Below, piece by piece: positions 1-7,694 of a stretch of DNA of 19,688 nt. A program made the position numbers and the translations under genes. This DNA is from Stenotrophomonas sp. (GTDB lineage: Bacteria; Pseudomonadota; Gammaproteobacteria; Xanthomonadales; Xanthomonadaceae). The notes beneath the pieces were generated by a model, which saw only the letters and a program-made list of their open reading frames with translations, had not been told where the DNA came from and searched no databases. Every line of letters begins with the position of its first letter. The stretch's first letter is position 1. Location: positions 1-19,688 of the forward strand of contig DMZT01000499.1 in assembly GCA_003484865.1 (NCBI GenBank). The letters run 5' to 3'.

Positions 1-113
1 AGGCCGGGCACCTGCTGGTGGAGAAGCTGCTGGCGCTGATCGAGGGCAAGCCGGTGGAGGGCGAGAGCATCGCGGTCAAGCAGGTGCTGCGGGACTCCTC
101 GCTGCGCGGCTGA
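1..113 (+). CDS. LacI-family transcriptional regulator, C-terminal fragment (partial)
   Basis: Only the last 36 codons are inside the window; the gene enters from the left edge in the frame starting at base 3 and ends at TGA 111-113. The readable tail has an alpha-helical stretch, HLLVEKLLALIEGKPVEGES, followed by VKQVLRDSSLRG. This matches the usual end of LacI/GalR-family sugar-responsive repressors, where a final helix with a ligand-domain 'IEG' turn is followed by a strand ending in 'xLxxRxS'. No DNA-binding domain is visible, so the identity rests on this short tail. It could be the regulator of the sugar locus further right, but it lies about 14 kb away and may control genes to the left instead. 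It ends 7 bp from the oppositely oriented hydrolase gene. Confidence 0.6.
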   Translation, partial: AGHLLVEKLLALIEGKPVEGESIAVKQVLRDSSLRG

Positions 114-124
114 GCCTGGCTCAG
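110..124. repeat. Short inverted repeat holding both stop codons of a convergent gene pair
   Basis: CTGAGC (110-115), loop CTG, GCTCAG (119-124). The TGA of the left gene (111-113) and the TGA of the hydrolase on the other strand (123-121) are both inside the stem. There is no T-run, so it is not a canonical intrinsic terminator on either strand. Confidence 0.55.
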
Positions 125-1617
125 GGCACGCGCTGGAAGGTCAGGGTCTCGAACGTAAGCGACCGTACCTGGCCCTCTCCCACCTGGAAGGTCAGCCAGC
201 TCCCCGAACCGGGGACGAGTTCAACGCGCCCCTGATCCCTCTGTTCGCCTGCACTGGCGACGGCGTCCAGCCGCCCCCAGCGCAGCCGCAGCGCCTGGTC
301 ACCTGCCGCGTCGACCCTTACCTCGCCGAGCAGCGGATGGACGTATCGGCCCACGAAATGGTCGCGCGGCAAGGACCGCCGCCAGGGGCGTGACTGGATC
401 GCCTCGCGCTGGCGCGCCACGTTCGCCTGCATCTGGGCCGCCTTTGCCTGCAGCGCCAGGAAGCGGGCGGCGGAGCTCGACGCGATCCCGGGCTCGTGCA
501 ACAGCAGGCCATACACGTGATCGGCGATGAGGTTGGTCAGCGGCGCGCCCAGCACGTCCTCGTTGTTGAGCACGACCAGCGCGATGTTCTGGTCCGGCAT
601 GAACGACAGATGCGCGTGGAAGCCGGCGAATCCACCGAAGTGGTGCAGCAGTGGGTGGCCCTTGTACGGACCGGTGTACCAGCCCCACGCGTAGCCGTCG
701 CGCGCGAAATCCAGATAGCTCGCGTCCAGCGCGACCTGACGCTGCTGCGAGCGGGTGATTACCTGCCGGGCTAGGGCGGTGTTGCCCTCCCCCGGTAACT
801 GCGCGATCAGGAACCGCGCCAGGTCCGGCGCGGTGGCGACCATGCCGCCGGCCGCCTGCATCGTGTCGTCCGCTTTGCGCAGATACAGCGGCGTGGTCGG
901 CTGCGCACTGGCCAGCGAGTAAGGCGTGGCCATGGGCCAGCCGGCCGCCTCGGCAGTGCTGATCCGGGTACTCGTGTGCCGCATGCCCAACGGATCGAAC
1001 AGCGTGTGCTGCAGCTGGTCCTGCCACGGCAGGCCGTCGTGCTGGTCCATCCAGATGCTGAGCAGGTTGTAGCCCAGGTTGGTATAGCGGAAGGTGCCGT
1101 GCGCCGCGTCCGGATCGCGCCGCGTCGCACCCACCAGCGCCCGCCGCGAGGCGCTGTCGTGCACGCCGCTGAAGGCGGTGGCCCAGACCAGGGCAGTGTT
1201 GTCCACGCCGGCCGTGTGCGTGAGCAGATCGCCGACGGTGATCGCCTCGGCCTCCAGACCATCGAAGCGTGTTTGCGGAAACATCTGCTGGAGTGACATC
1301 GCCATGTCGAGCTCGCCGGCGGCCTGCTTGTGCAGGGCGTTCAGCGCGAAGAACGGCTTGGTCGCCGAGGCGATGTAGAAGACAGTGTCAGCCGTGACCG
1401 GCGTGCCGGCCCCGATATCCGCCAGGCCGTAGTAGCCTTCATGGATCACCTTGCCGTCCTTCACCACCACGACCGCGGTACCCGAAGGCAGGCCCGTGGC
1501 CGCCTTGGTCTGTTCGATGAGGGAGGACAGCGGGGCAAAATCGACAGGCGTGGCAGCGCGCACCGGAGACATCACGGCCACGGCAACGCCGGCACAGAGT
1601 GCCAGGATGCGTTTCAT
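121..1617 (-). CDS. Secreted serine beta-lactamase-family hydrolase (class C / PBP4*-like)
   Basis: A 498-residue protein with a signal peptide (basic MKR, hydrophobic stretch, likely cleavage after about residue 21 at PVRA-A), so it is periplasmic or exported. The serine beta-lactamase fold motifs are present: S84-A-T-K87 (SxxK, nucleophile Ser84), Y178-T-N180 (YxN) and H326-F-G328 (the HxG/KTG-equivalent triad). 'LLTHTAG' at 131-137 and 'RYTNLGYN' are typical of the broad esterase/D-aminopeptidase/class C beta-lactamase group. About 120 residues follow the catalytic domain and probably form an accessory beta domain. The family covers esterases, peptidases and lipid hydrolases, so true beta-lactam hydrolysis cannot be assumed. 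AGGA lies about 8 bases before the ATG, supporting this start. It is 54 bp downstream of the small membrane protein gene on the same strand and could be cotranscribed with it. Confidence 0.88.
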   Translation of the reverse strand: MKRILALCAGVAVAVMSPVRAATPVDFAPLSSLIEQTKAATGLPSGTAVVVVKDGKVIHEGYYGLADIGAGTPVTADTVFYIASATKPFFALNALHKQAAGELDMAMSLQQMFPQTRFDGLEAEAITVGDLLTHTAGVDNTALVWATAFSGVHDSASRRALVGATRRDPDAAHGTFRYTNLGYNLLSIWMDQHDGLPWQDQLQHTLFDPLGMRHTSTRISTAEAAGWPMATPYSLASAQPTTPLYLRKADDTMQAAGGMVATAPDLARFLIAQLPGEGNTALARQVITRSQQRQVALDASYLDFARDGYAWGWYTGPYKGHPLLHHFGGFAGFHAHLSFMPDQNIALVVLNNEDVLGAPLTNLIADHVYGLLLHEPGIASSSAARFLALQAKAAQMQANVARQREAIQSRPWRRSLPRDHFVGRYVHPLLGEVRVDAAGDQALRLRWGRLDAVASAGEQRDQGRVELVPGSGSWLTFQVGEGQVRSLTFETLTFQRVP

Positions 1618-1671
1618 TCGAGGTCCTGTTGCAGGGGAGCCGCCGGCGACGCGGGCGGCAGGATGGCGGGC

Positions 1672-1998
1672 TTACTTCAGGCGGCGATCGAGCACGAAGT
1701 ACACCACGTTGCCCAGCCCGGTCGCACCGAGCAGCAGGGCGATCGCGCCAGGGGTGACCCGGTCGATACCGAGCAGATCGACCAGGCCGAATGCCAGCGC
1801 CAGGGTCAGCAACACGCAGCCCCAATGCAGCGCGGCCAGCCGCCGCTTGGTGGTGTCGCCGGCCAGCAGCGAGCGCACCAGCTCTTCCGAACCGCGGGCT
1901 TCAACGATCCGGCGGCGGGTGTGGCCATCGACCACGCTCTTGATGGCATACACGATGCCCAGGATCAGGACGACGGGAAGAATCAGGTTGTAATCCAT
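1672..1998 (-). CDS. Small membrane protein, DUF6249-like
   Basis: A 108-residue protein beginning MDYNLILPVVLILG. An N-terminal hydrophobic segment (about 5-22) is followed by a basic/acidic cytoplasmic stretch (DGHTRRRIVEARGSEEL, about 24-50). Two further hydrophobic segments (about 56-76 and 81-103) are followed by the terminal DRRLK. This layout, one helix, a charged link and a helical pair, resembles the DUF6249 group of small inner-membrane proteins. These often lie beside ECF sigma factor genes in Xanthomonadaceae (family knowledge recalled from memory). An upstream in-frame extension exists, but it would run across the divergent promoter region and into the sigma gene, so I chose the ATG at 1998. 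Function unknown. It is divergent from the ECF sigma gene and 54 bp upstream of the serine hydrolase, suggesting shared control. Confidence 0.72.
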   Translation of the reverse strand: MDYNLILPVVLILGIVYAIKSVVDGHTRRRIVEARGSEELVRSLLAGDTTKRRLAALHWGCVLLTLALAFGLVDLLGIDRVTPGAIALLLGATGLGNVVYFVLDRRLK

Positions 1999-2056
1999 GG
2001 TGCGTTCGTTCCGTTGAGGAGGGGCTTGTCCACTGAGATACGGCCAGGGCGGAATG

Positions 2057-2081
2057 GGTTGCACGGAGCACGGTTGCAACC
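2057..2081. promoter_or_regulatory. GGTTGCA direct repeat ending in a 10-bp perfect palindrome, divergent control region
   Basis: GGTTGCA occurs at 2057-2063 and again at 2072-2078. The second copy is half of the perfect palindrome GGTTGCAACC (2072-2081). It sits in the 106-bp gap between the divergent small membrane protein and ECF sigma genes, a natural place for a regulator site. No clear -35/-10 pair was recognised on either strand here. Function is inferred from position only. Confidence 0.3.
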
Positions 2082-2104
2082 GATGGCGCACTCGACGTAT
2101 CCCT

Positions 2105-2710
2105 ATGGGGATGCGCACCCCGCCGCCCCCCCCTGCCGACTGTCTCGACGCCGACCGGGCACTGGTCGCCGCCATTCTGTCGCGGCAGCCCGGGGCGTTC
2201 GAGCAGCTGGTGCGGGAGTATCAAGGGCTGTGCTGGCGCGTGGTCGACCGCATGGTCCGCCACCCCGACGACACCCGCGAGCTGTGCCAGGAAGCCTTCC
2301 TGCGCATCCATCAGACGCTGCATCAGTACCGCGGCGAGAGCGCGTTGAAATCCTGGGTGGCGCAGGTCGCCTATTCGATCGCCAAGCGCCACCTGGAACG
2401 CCGCCGCATTCCGCTGGTGGAGAACACCATGGGCGAGGACGGCACCGCATTGATCGAACAGATCGGCGATGGCATCGATCTGGAAGCCTTGACCAGCGAG
2501 CACGACATCAACGCCCACCTGTACGCTGCGATCGACGGCTTGCCGCCCCTGCAGCGCACCCTGCTCACGCTCTATCACCTGGAGGAGATCTCCATCGCCG
2601 AGATCGCCACCCTGACCGAGCTGGCCGAAGGCACCATCAAGAGCCACCTGTTCCGCAGCCGCAAGCGGTTGCGCGAACTGCTCGAATCCCGCATTGGAGT
2701 GCCCGCATGA
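2105..2710 (+). CDS. ECF-type RNA polymerase sigma factor (sigma-70 family)
   Basis: A 201-residue protein with only sigma-70 regions 2 and 4, the layout of ECF (group 4) sigma factors. Region 2 spans about residues 31-101 (AFEQLVREYQ... ELCQEAFLRIHQ... SALKSWVAQVAYSIAKRHLERRR) and includes the -10 recognition helix. Region 4 spans about 140-195, with a helix-turn-helix around 163-185 (IAEIATLTELAEGTIKSHL) that would read the -35 element. A Pro-rich start (MRTPPPPPAD) precedes region 2. No good ribosome binding site precedes either ATG (2105 or 2111); a longer in-frame ATG at 2054 would add unstructured residues and is less likely. Its stop overlaps the start of the next gene (ATGA), the usual arrangement for a sigma/anti-sigma pair. 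The target promoters cannot be told from this window. Confidence 0.9.
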   Translation: MGMRTPPPPPADCLDADRALVAAILSRQPGAFEQLVREYQGLCWRVVDRMVRHPDDTRELCQEAFLRIHQTLHQYRGESALKSWVAQVAYSIAKRHLERRRIPLVENTMGEDGTALIEQIGDGIDLEALTSEHDINAHLYAAIDGLPPLQRTLLTLYHLEEISIAEIATLTELAEGTIKSHLFRSRKRLRELLESRIGVPA

Positions 2711-3123
2711 GCAGCGCAGACGATCCCCGCATCGATCCCGAGGAATGGCAGGCCCAGGAGGATGCGCTGCGCGCCGCCCTCAGCGGCCAGCGCGCTGCGC
2801 CGGACGCCACCGACTACCTGCGCATCGCCCAGGCGATCGCTTCGGCCCCGCAGAGTGGACCGCCGATGCGCTTCGCCCGTGATGTCACGCTGCGCATTGC
2901 CCGGCATGACGCCGGTATCGAACGTTGGGTGTCGCGGGTATTGCTTGCCTTGTTGGCCCTCGCCGTCCTGGCCATCGGGGCGATGTTCGGCCCGGCGTGG
3001 TGGGGCGCGATCAAGGAGAGCGCGGGGCCAACGGCATCCGGCTGGCTGCTGGTGGCCGCAGGCTGCGTGGCTGCGTCATGGCTGGCCGCTCGGTGGCGCA
3101 CACGTGTCCAGAAGCACCCATGA
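2707..3123 (+). CDS. Putative membrane anti-sigma factor, partner of the ECF sigma
   Basis: A 138-residue protein that starts inside the stop codon of the sigma gene (ATGA, 4-bp overlap), so its translation is probably coupled. Residues 1-72 are soluble and charged (IDPEEWQAQEDALRAAL, later FARDVTLRIARHDAGIERW). They would be the cytoplasmic sigma-binding part. Two hydrophobic helices follow (about 75-97 and 111-129) with a short turn between them, and a basic tail (RWRTRVQKHP). There is no HxxxCxxC zinc motif, so it is not a ZAS-type anti-sigma factor. There is also almost no periplasmic domain to sense a signal. The role is inferred from gene order and topology, since the sequence itself did not match a family I can name. 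Confidence 0.62.
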   Translation: MSSADDPRIDPEEWQAQEDALRAALSGQRAAPDATDYLRIAQAIASAPQSGPPMRFARDVTLRIARHDAGIERWVSRVLLALLALAVLAIGAMFGPAWWGAIKESAGPTASGWLLVAAGCVAASWLAARWRTRVQKHP

Positions 3124-3190
3124 CTTACGGCGGATGCGGCCTTCCTGAATAGGGCGGATAACCGCGCTATCTCCCAGGGGAAGTGGCCAC

Positions 3191-4084
3191 ATGCTTGAGA
3201 TCCGCGCGCTGTCCAAGACGTACGCCAATGGTGTCCATGCCCTCGCCGGTGTGACGATCGATGTGCCCCGCGGCATGTTCGGTCTGCTCGGGCCCAACGG
3301 CGCCGGCAAGTCCTCGCTGATGCGCACCTTGTCCACGCTGCAGGAGGCCGACAGCGGCTCGGCGACGTTGTCGATTCCCGGTGAGGCGGCCATCGACGTG
3401 CTGCGCGACAAGGATGCGGTACGGCGCCGGCTGGGCTACCTGCCGCAGGACTTCGGCGTGTATCCCAAGGTCAGCGCGCTGGACCTGCTCAATCATTTCG
3501 CGGTGCTCAAGGGCATCACCCAGAAGGGCCAACGCCGTGAGGTGGTCGAGGCGCTGCTGCAGCAGGTCAACCTGTGGGATGCGCGCAAGCGCAAGCTCGG
3601 CACTTACTCCGGCGGCATGCGCCAGCGCTTCGGCATCGCGCAGGCGCTGCTCGGCGATCCGCGCCTGGTGATCGTCGATGAGCCCACCGCTGGCCTGGAC
3701 CCGGAAGAGCGCAACCGCTTCCTCAACCTGCTCGCGGCGATCGGCGAGAACGTGGCGGTGATCCTGTCCACGCACATCGTCGAAGATGTCACCGACCTCT
3801 GCCCGAACATGGCCATCATGAACAAGGGACAGGTGCTGCTGACCGGCAAACCCAGCGATGCGATCGATGCGCTGCAGCACCAGGTCTGGCGCAAGCAGGT
3901 CGACGTTGCCGAACTGCCCACGTATGAGGCCAACCATGTGGTGCTGTCCACCCGCCTGGTCGGTGGCCGGCCGGTGATCCACGTACACAGCGCGACCGAC
4001 CCCGGCGACGGCTTTGTCGCCGTCGCTCCCGATCTGGAAGACGTCTATTTCCAGCGACTGCGCCTGCAGTCGCGGGCCGCCTGA
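3191..4084 (+). CDS. ABC transporter ATP-binding protein (ABC-2 exporter type)
   Basis: A 297-residue nucleotide-binding subunit. The motifs occur in order: Walker A GPNGAGKS (34-41), Q-loop Gln86, signature YSGGM (139-143), Walker B LVIVDE with catalytic Glu164, D-loop around 168-170 and H-loop His195. About 75 residues follow the NBD, as in CcmA/DrrA-like ATPases that pair with ABC-2 permeases. AGGGGAAG at 3176-3183, 7 bases before the ATG, is a good ribosome binding site. It follows the putative anti-sigma gene by 67 bp and is followed after 13 bp by the permease-peptidase fusion, which is its obvious membrane partner. The transported substrate is unknown. Confidence 0.93.
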   Translation: MLEIRALSKTYANGVHALAGVTIDVPRGMFGLLGPNGAGKSSLMRTLSTLQEADSGSATLSIPGEAAIDVLRDKDAVRRRLGYLPQDFGVYPKVSALDLLNHFAVLKGITQKGQRREVVEALLQQVNLWDARKRKLGTYSGGMRQRFGIAQALLGDPRLVIVDEPTAGLDPEERNRFLNLLAAIGENVAVILSTHIVEDVTDLCPNMAIMNKGQVLLTGKPSDAIDALQHQVWRKQVDVAELPTYEANHVVLSTRLVGGRPVIHVHSATDPGDGFVAVAPDLEDVYFQRLRLQSRAA

Positions 4085-4097
4085 CCGGAGCCGGCCC

Positions 4098-7000
4098 ATG
4101 ATCGCTGCCTTCTTCCGTTTCGAGCTGCGCGAGCAGCTCCGTTCCCCGCTGCTGTGGCTGCTGGCGGGCCTGTTCGCCTTGATGGCCTTCGGTGCCGCGT
4201 CGTCCGACGCGATACAGATCGGCGGTGGCACCGGCAACGTGCACAGCAATGCACCGACCGTCATCGCTTCGATGCTGGGCATCTTCACTCTGCTCGGCAT
4301 GCTGGTCTCCACGCTGTTCGTCAGCAATGCACTGCTGCGCGACTTCGATCTCGGCACCGCCGAATTGATCTTCGCCAGCCCGATCAAACGCCGCGATTAC
4401 CTGGCCGGACGCATCGGCGCCGCGCTGGTCAGCGGGCTGCTGGTGTACGTGATCATTGCCGCCGGCATGGCGCTGGGGCCGTTCATGCCCTGGGTCGATC
4501 CGGCCCGTATGGGCCCGGTCTCGCTGTACAGCTATGTCTGGGCATTCGGCGTCATCGTGATTCCGAACCTGATCTTCACCACGGCCCTGCTGGCCTTGCT
4601 GGCGGCCACCACCCGCTCGATCCTGTGGGTCTACATCGGCGTGATCGCCTACTTCGTGCTGTACGGCGTCAGCGCGGCCCTGCTCCGCGACATCGACAAC
4701 ACCTGGATTGCGGTGCTGAGCGAGCCGCTCGGCCTGCGCGCGTTGTCGCGGACCATCCGTTACTGGTCGGTGGCCGAACGCAACTCCGGCTTGCCTGCCG
4801 TCGCCGGGCAACTGCTGGCCAACCGTGCGCTATGGCTGGGTGTGGCGGCAGTGCTGTTCGCTGCGACGTTTGCCTTGTTCCGCACCGAGCGCAGCGGCAG
4901 TGCCGGTCGTCGCTGGGGCCGTAAAGCCGCCGCGGCAACGAGCACCCCGTCGCTGCGCCCGGCCCAGGTCACGGTGCCACGCGTGGTGCCCGGCAGCGGT
5001 GTCGGCACCGCCTGGCGCCAGTTCCTGCATCAGGTTCGCTTTGATACGGCTGGCGTGGTGCGCAGCGTGCCCTTCCTGGTACTGCTGGTGCTGGGGCTGT
5101 GCAACTTCCTGCCCGGCGCCCTGTTCCGCCAGACGATGTATGGCACGCCGATCTGGCCGGTCACCTCGGAAATGCTGACCGCGCTGCAAGGCACCTACAG
5201 CTGGCTGCTGATCATCATCGTGCTGTTCTTCGCCGGCGAGCTGGTCTGGAAGGAACGCACCGCCCGCATCAGTGACGTCACCGATGCGATGCCGGTGCCC
5301 AACTGGGTGCCGTTGCTGGCCAAGTTCGCCACGCTGGTGGCGGTGATCGCCTGCTTCCAGGCCATCGGCGCGCTGGCCGCGATCGGCGTGCAGCTGGCCA
5401 AGGGCTACACCCACATCGAGCCGCTGGTGTATCTCAAGATGCTCGCGCTGGATTCGGTGGTCTATCTGCTGATGGGTGGGCTGGCGCTGGTGCTGCAGGT
5501 GCTGACCAACAACAAGTTCGTCGGCTACGCACTGCTGATCGTGGTGATGATCGGGCAGGCGGTGCTGGGCATGCTCGACTACACGCAGAACCTGTACAAC
5601 TTCGGCAGCTGGCCGATCGCGCCGTACTCGGACATGAACGGCTACGGTCACTTCCTGCCGGGGCAACTGGCGTTCCAAGGGTATTGGGCGCTGTTCCTGC
5701 TGGCCCTGTTGTGCGTCGCCTCGGCCTTCTGGGTACGCGGCGTCGGCAATGGTGTGCGGCAGCGGCTGGTGCTGGCCGGGCGCCGCCTGCGCGGCCCGAC
5801 TGGACTCGGTGCAGTGGTGGCCACGTTGGCCTTCATCGGGGTGGGTGGCTGGCTGTACTGGAGCACCAACATCCGCAACGAGTTCCGCTCGCCCGATCAG
5901 CAGCTGGACCTGCAGGCCCGCTACGAACGCGATCTGTCGCGCTACCGTGATCTGCCGCAGCCACGCATCGTGGCGGTGGACAACCGGATCGACCTGTCGC
6001 CGGAAACCCAGTCGATGGTCGTCGATGCTTACTGGACGGTGCGCAATACCCATGCCGCGCCCATCGATCAGATCCATGTGTCGATGGACGATGACAGGCA
6101 GTTGACCCTGGTCGACCTGGGGGGCGAAACGTTGTCCATGCACGACGCTGATCTGGGCTATCGCATCTACCGGCTGGCCAAGCCGCTGCAGCCCGGTGAG
6201 GAACGCCGTATCCACTTCCGCATCAACCAGCATCCGGACGGCATCACCGCGCATCAGGCACCGACCAACCTGGTCGACAACGGCACCTTCTTCAACAGCA
6301 GCGATCTGCCGTCGTTCGGCTACAACCAGCGCGTACAGATCACCGACCGCAACGAGCGTCGCAAGCGCGGCCTTGGCGAGCCGACCCGCATGCCCAAGTT
6401 GGAGGACCAGGCCGCACGCGCCAACAACTACGTCAGCGACGATGCCGACTGGCTGGACTTCCGCAGCACCATCTGCACCGCGCCGGACCAGGTTGCGCTG
6501 GCACCGGGATACCTGGTGCGGGAGACGACCGTGAACGGCCGCCGCTGCTTCAGCTATGCCATGGACCGGCCGATGCTGAACTTCTACGCCTACCTGTCTG
6601 CCCGCTGGGAAGTGAAACGCGCGGCCTACAAGGGCATTCCGGTCGAGATCTACTACGACCCCCAGCACGGCTACAACGTGGACCGCATGATCGATGCGGT
6701 GCAGAAGTCGCTGGCGTATTACGAAGCCAACTTCACGCCCTACCAGCACCGTCAGGTGCGCATCATCGAATTCCCGGGCTACCAGAGCTTCGCGCAGTCC
6801 TTCGCCAACACGATCCCCTACTCCGAATCGATCGGTTTCATCGCCGACCTGCGCGATCCGGACAAGGTGGACTACGTGTTCTATGTCACCGCACATGAGA
6901 TTGCACACCAGTGGTGGGCGCACCAGGTGATCGGTGCCAACGTACAGGGCGCCACGATGCTGTCCGAGTCGCTGTCGCAGTACTCGGCGCTGATGGTGAT

Positions 7001-7682
7001 GGAGAAGGAGTACGGCCGACAGCACATGCGCCAGTTCCTCAAGAACGAGCTGGACGGGTACCTGTCCGGGCGTGGTGGCGAAGGCGTGGAAGAACTGCCG
7101 CTGGCACGGGTGGAGAACCAGCAGTACATCCACTACCGCAAGGGCTCGCTGGCGTTCTACCGGCTGCGTGAGGAGATCGGCGAAGCCGCCCTCAATCGCG
7201 CCCTCAAGCGCTATCTGCAGGACAAGGGCTTCCAGCCGCCGCCCTACACCACCTCCACCGAACTGCTCGCCTACATCCGCGCCGAGACCCCGGCCGACCG
7301 TCAGCAGCTGGTGACGGACCTGTTCGAGAAGATCAGCTTCTACGACAACCGTGTCCTCACCGCGAGCGTGCAGAAGCGTGCCGATGGAAAGTACGACGTC
7401 ACCTTGAAGCTGCACGCCGAGAAGCGCTATGCCGACGGTGGCGGCAAGGAGACCGCCGGTACGATGGACGACTGGATCGAGGTGGGCGTGTTCGCCAATG
7501 CGCCGTCGGGCAAGGAGCGCGATCAGAAGGTGCTGTACCTGCAGCGCCACCACGTCACCGAGGCCAATCCCTCCATCACGGTGACGGTGGAGGGCAAGCC
7601 GGATGAGGCGGGCTTTGATCCGTACAACAAACTGATCGATCGGGTGTCGTCGGATAACCGGCGGAAGGTGACGCTGCAGTAA
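4098..7682 (+). CDS. ABC-2 permease fused to M1-family metallopeptidase
   Basis: A 1194-residue fusion. The first about 600 residues contain two blocks of transmembrane helices, about six in 17-266 and about seven in 331-592, separated by a basic, Pro/Ala-rich linker (about 270-325). This equals two ABC-2 type permease halves. The remaining about 590 residues are soluble and would lie in the periplasm. They hold the zinc motif H933-E-I-A-H937, a downstream glutamate (Glu957) as third ligand, and Tyr1013 in YRKGS, the position of the transition-state tyrosine of M1 aminopeptidases. The usual GxMEN exopeptidase motif is not seen; IPYSES (around Glu910) occupies its place. CCGGAG 7 bases before ATG 4098 supports the start over the longer frame that overlaps the ATPase gene. 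NCBI-type annotation of this architecture is 'ABC transporter permease/M1 family aminopeptidase'. Substrate and physiological role are unknown, but transport and peptide cleavage are presumably coupled. Confidence 0.9.
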   Translation: MIAAFFRFELREQLRSPLLWLLAGLFALMAFGAASSDAIQIGGGTGNVHSNAPTVIASMLGIFTLLGMLVSTLFVSNALLRDFDLGTAELIFASPIKRRDYLAGRIGAALVSGLLVYVIIAAGMALGPFMPWVDPARMGPVSLYSYVWAFGVIVIPNLIFTTALLALLAATTRSILWVYIGVIAYFVLYGVSAALLRDIDNTWIAVLSEPLGLRALSRTIRYWSVAERNSGLPAVAGQLLANRALWLGVAAVLFAATFALFRTERSGSAGRRWGRKAAAATSTPSLRPAQVTVPRVVPGSGVGTAWRQFLHQVRFDTAGVVRSVPFLVLLVLGLCNFLPGALFRQTMYGTPIWPVTSEMLTALQGTYSWLLIIIVLFFAGELVWKERTARISDVTDAMPVPNWVPLLAKFATLVAVIACFQAIGALAAIGVQLAKGYTHIEPLVYLKMLALDSVVYLLMGGLALVLQVLTNNKFVGYALLIVVMIGQAVLGMLDYTQNLYNFGSWPIAPYSDMNGYGHFLPGQLAFQGYWALFLLALLCVASAFWVRGVGNGVRQRLVLAGRRLRGPTGLGAVVATLAFIGVGGWLYWSTNIRNEFRSPDQQLDLQARYERDLSRYRDLPQPRIVAVDNRIDLSPETQSMVVDAYWTVRNTHAAPIDQIHVSMDDDRQLTLVDLGGETLSMHDADLGYRIYRLAKPLQPGEERRIHFRINQHPDGITAHQAPTNLVDNGTFFNSSDLPSFGYNQRVQITDRNERRKRGLGEPTRMPKLEDQAARANNYVSDDADWLDFRSTICTAPDQVALAPGYLVRETTVNGRRCFSYAMDRPMLNFYAYLSARWEVKRAAYKGIPVEIYYDPQHGYNVDRMIDAVQKSLAYYEANFTPYQHRQVRIIEFPGYQSFAQSFANTIPYSESIGFIADLRDPDKVDYVFYVTAHEIAHQWWAHQVIGANVQGATMLSESLSQYSALMVMEKEYGRQHMRQFLKNELDGYLSGRGGEGVEELPLARVENQQYIHYRKGSLAFYRLREEIGEAALNRALKRYLQDKGFQPPPYTTSTELLAYIRAETPADRQQLVTDLFEKISFYDNRVLTASVQKRADGKYDVTLKLHAEKRYADGGGKETAGTMDDWIEVGVFANAPSGKERDQKVLYLQRHHVTEANPSITVTVEGKPDEAGFDPYNKLIDRVSSDNRRKVTLQ

Positions 7683-7694
7683 AACGCAGCGTCA
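7669..7694. terminator. 9-bp perfect inverted repeat between convergent genes, possible bidirectional terminator
   Basis: TGACGCTGC (7669-7677), loop AGTAAAAC, GCAGCGTCA (7686-7694). The TAA of the permease-peptidase (7680-7682) lies in the loop, and the TGA of the SseB-like gene (minus strand, 7694-7692) is the last stem codon. There is no T-run, so termination would be weak or rho-assisted; mRNA end protection is an alternative. Confidence 0.5.

Noticed and set aside
121-1617. Antibiotic resistance beta-lactamase
   Set aside because: Motifs only support the broad serine hydrolase family. The protein is longer than typical class C enzymes and has an extra C-terminal part, so a resistance claim is not justified.
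1330-2706. Long in-frame N-terminal extension of the putative anti-sigma factor
   Set aside because: It would run in an alternative frame through the sigma gene and antisense to two other genes. The ATGA overlap at 2707 is the natural start.
4014-4097. Longer start for the permease-peptidase overlapping the ATPase gene
   Set aside because: The extension is a shadow of the ATPase C-terminus. ATG 4098 has a ribosome binding site and starts directly before the first membrane helix region.
4830-7553. Open frame of 907 codons antisense to the permease-peptidase fusion
   Set aside because: Mirror frame caused by high GC at third codon positions. Translation is rich in His, Gln and Arg with no recognisable domain, and the plus-strand protein has clear motifs.
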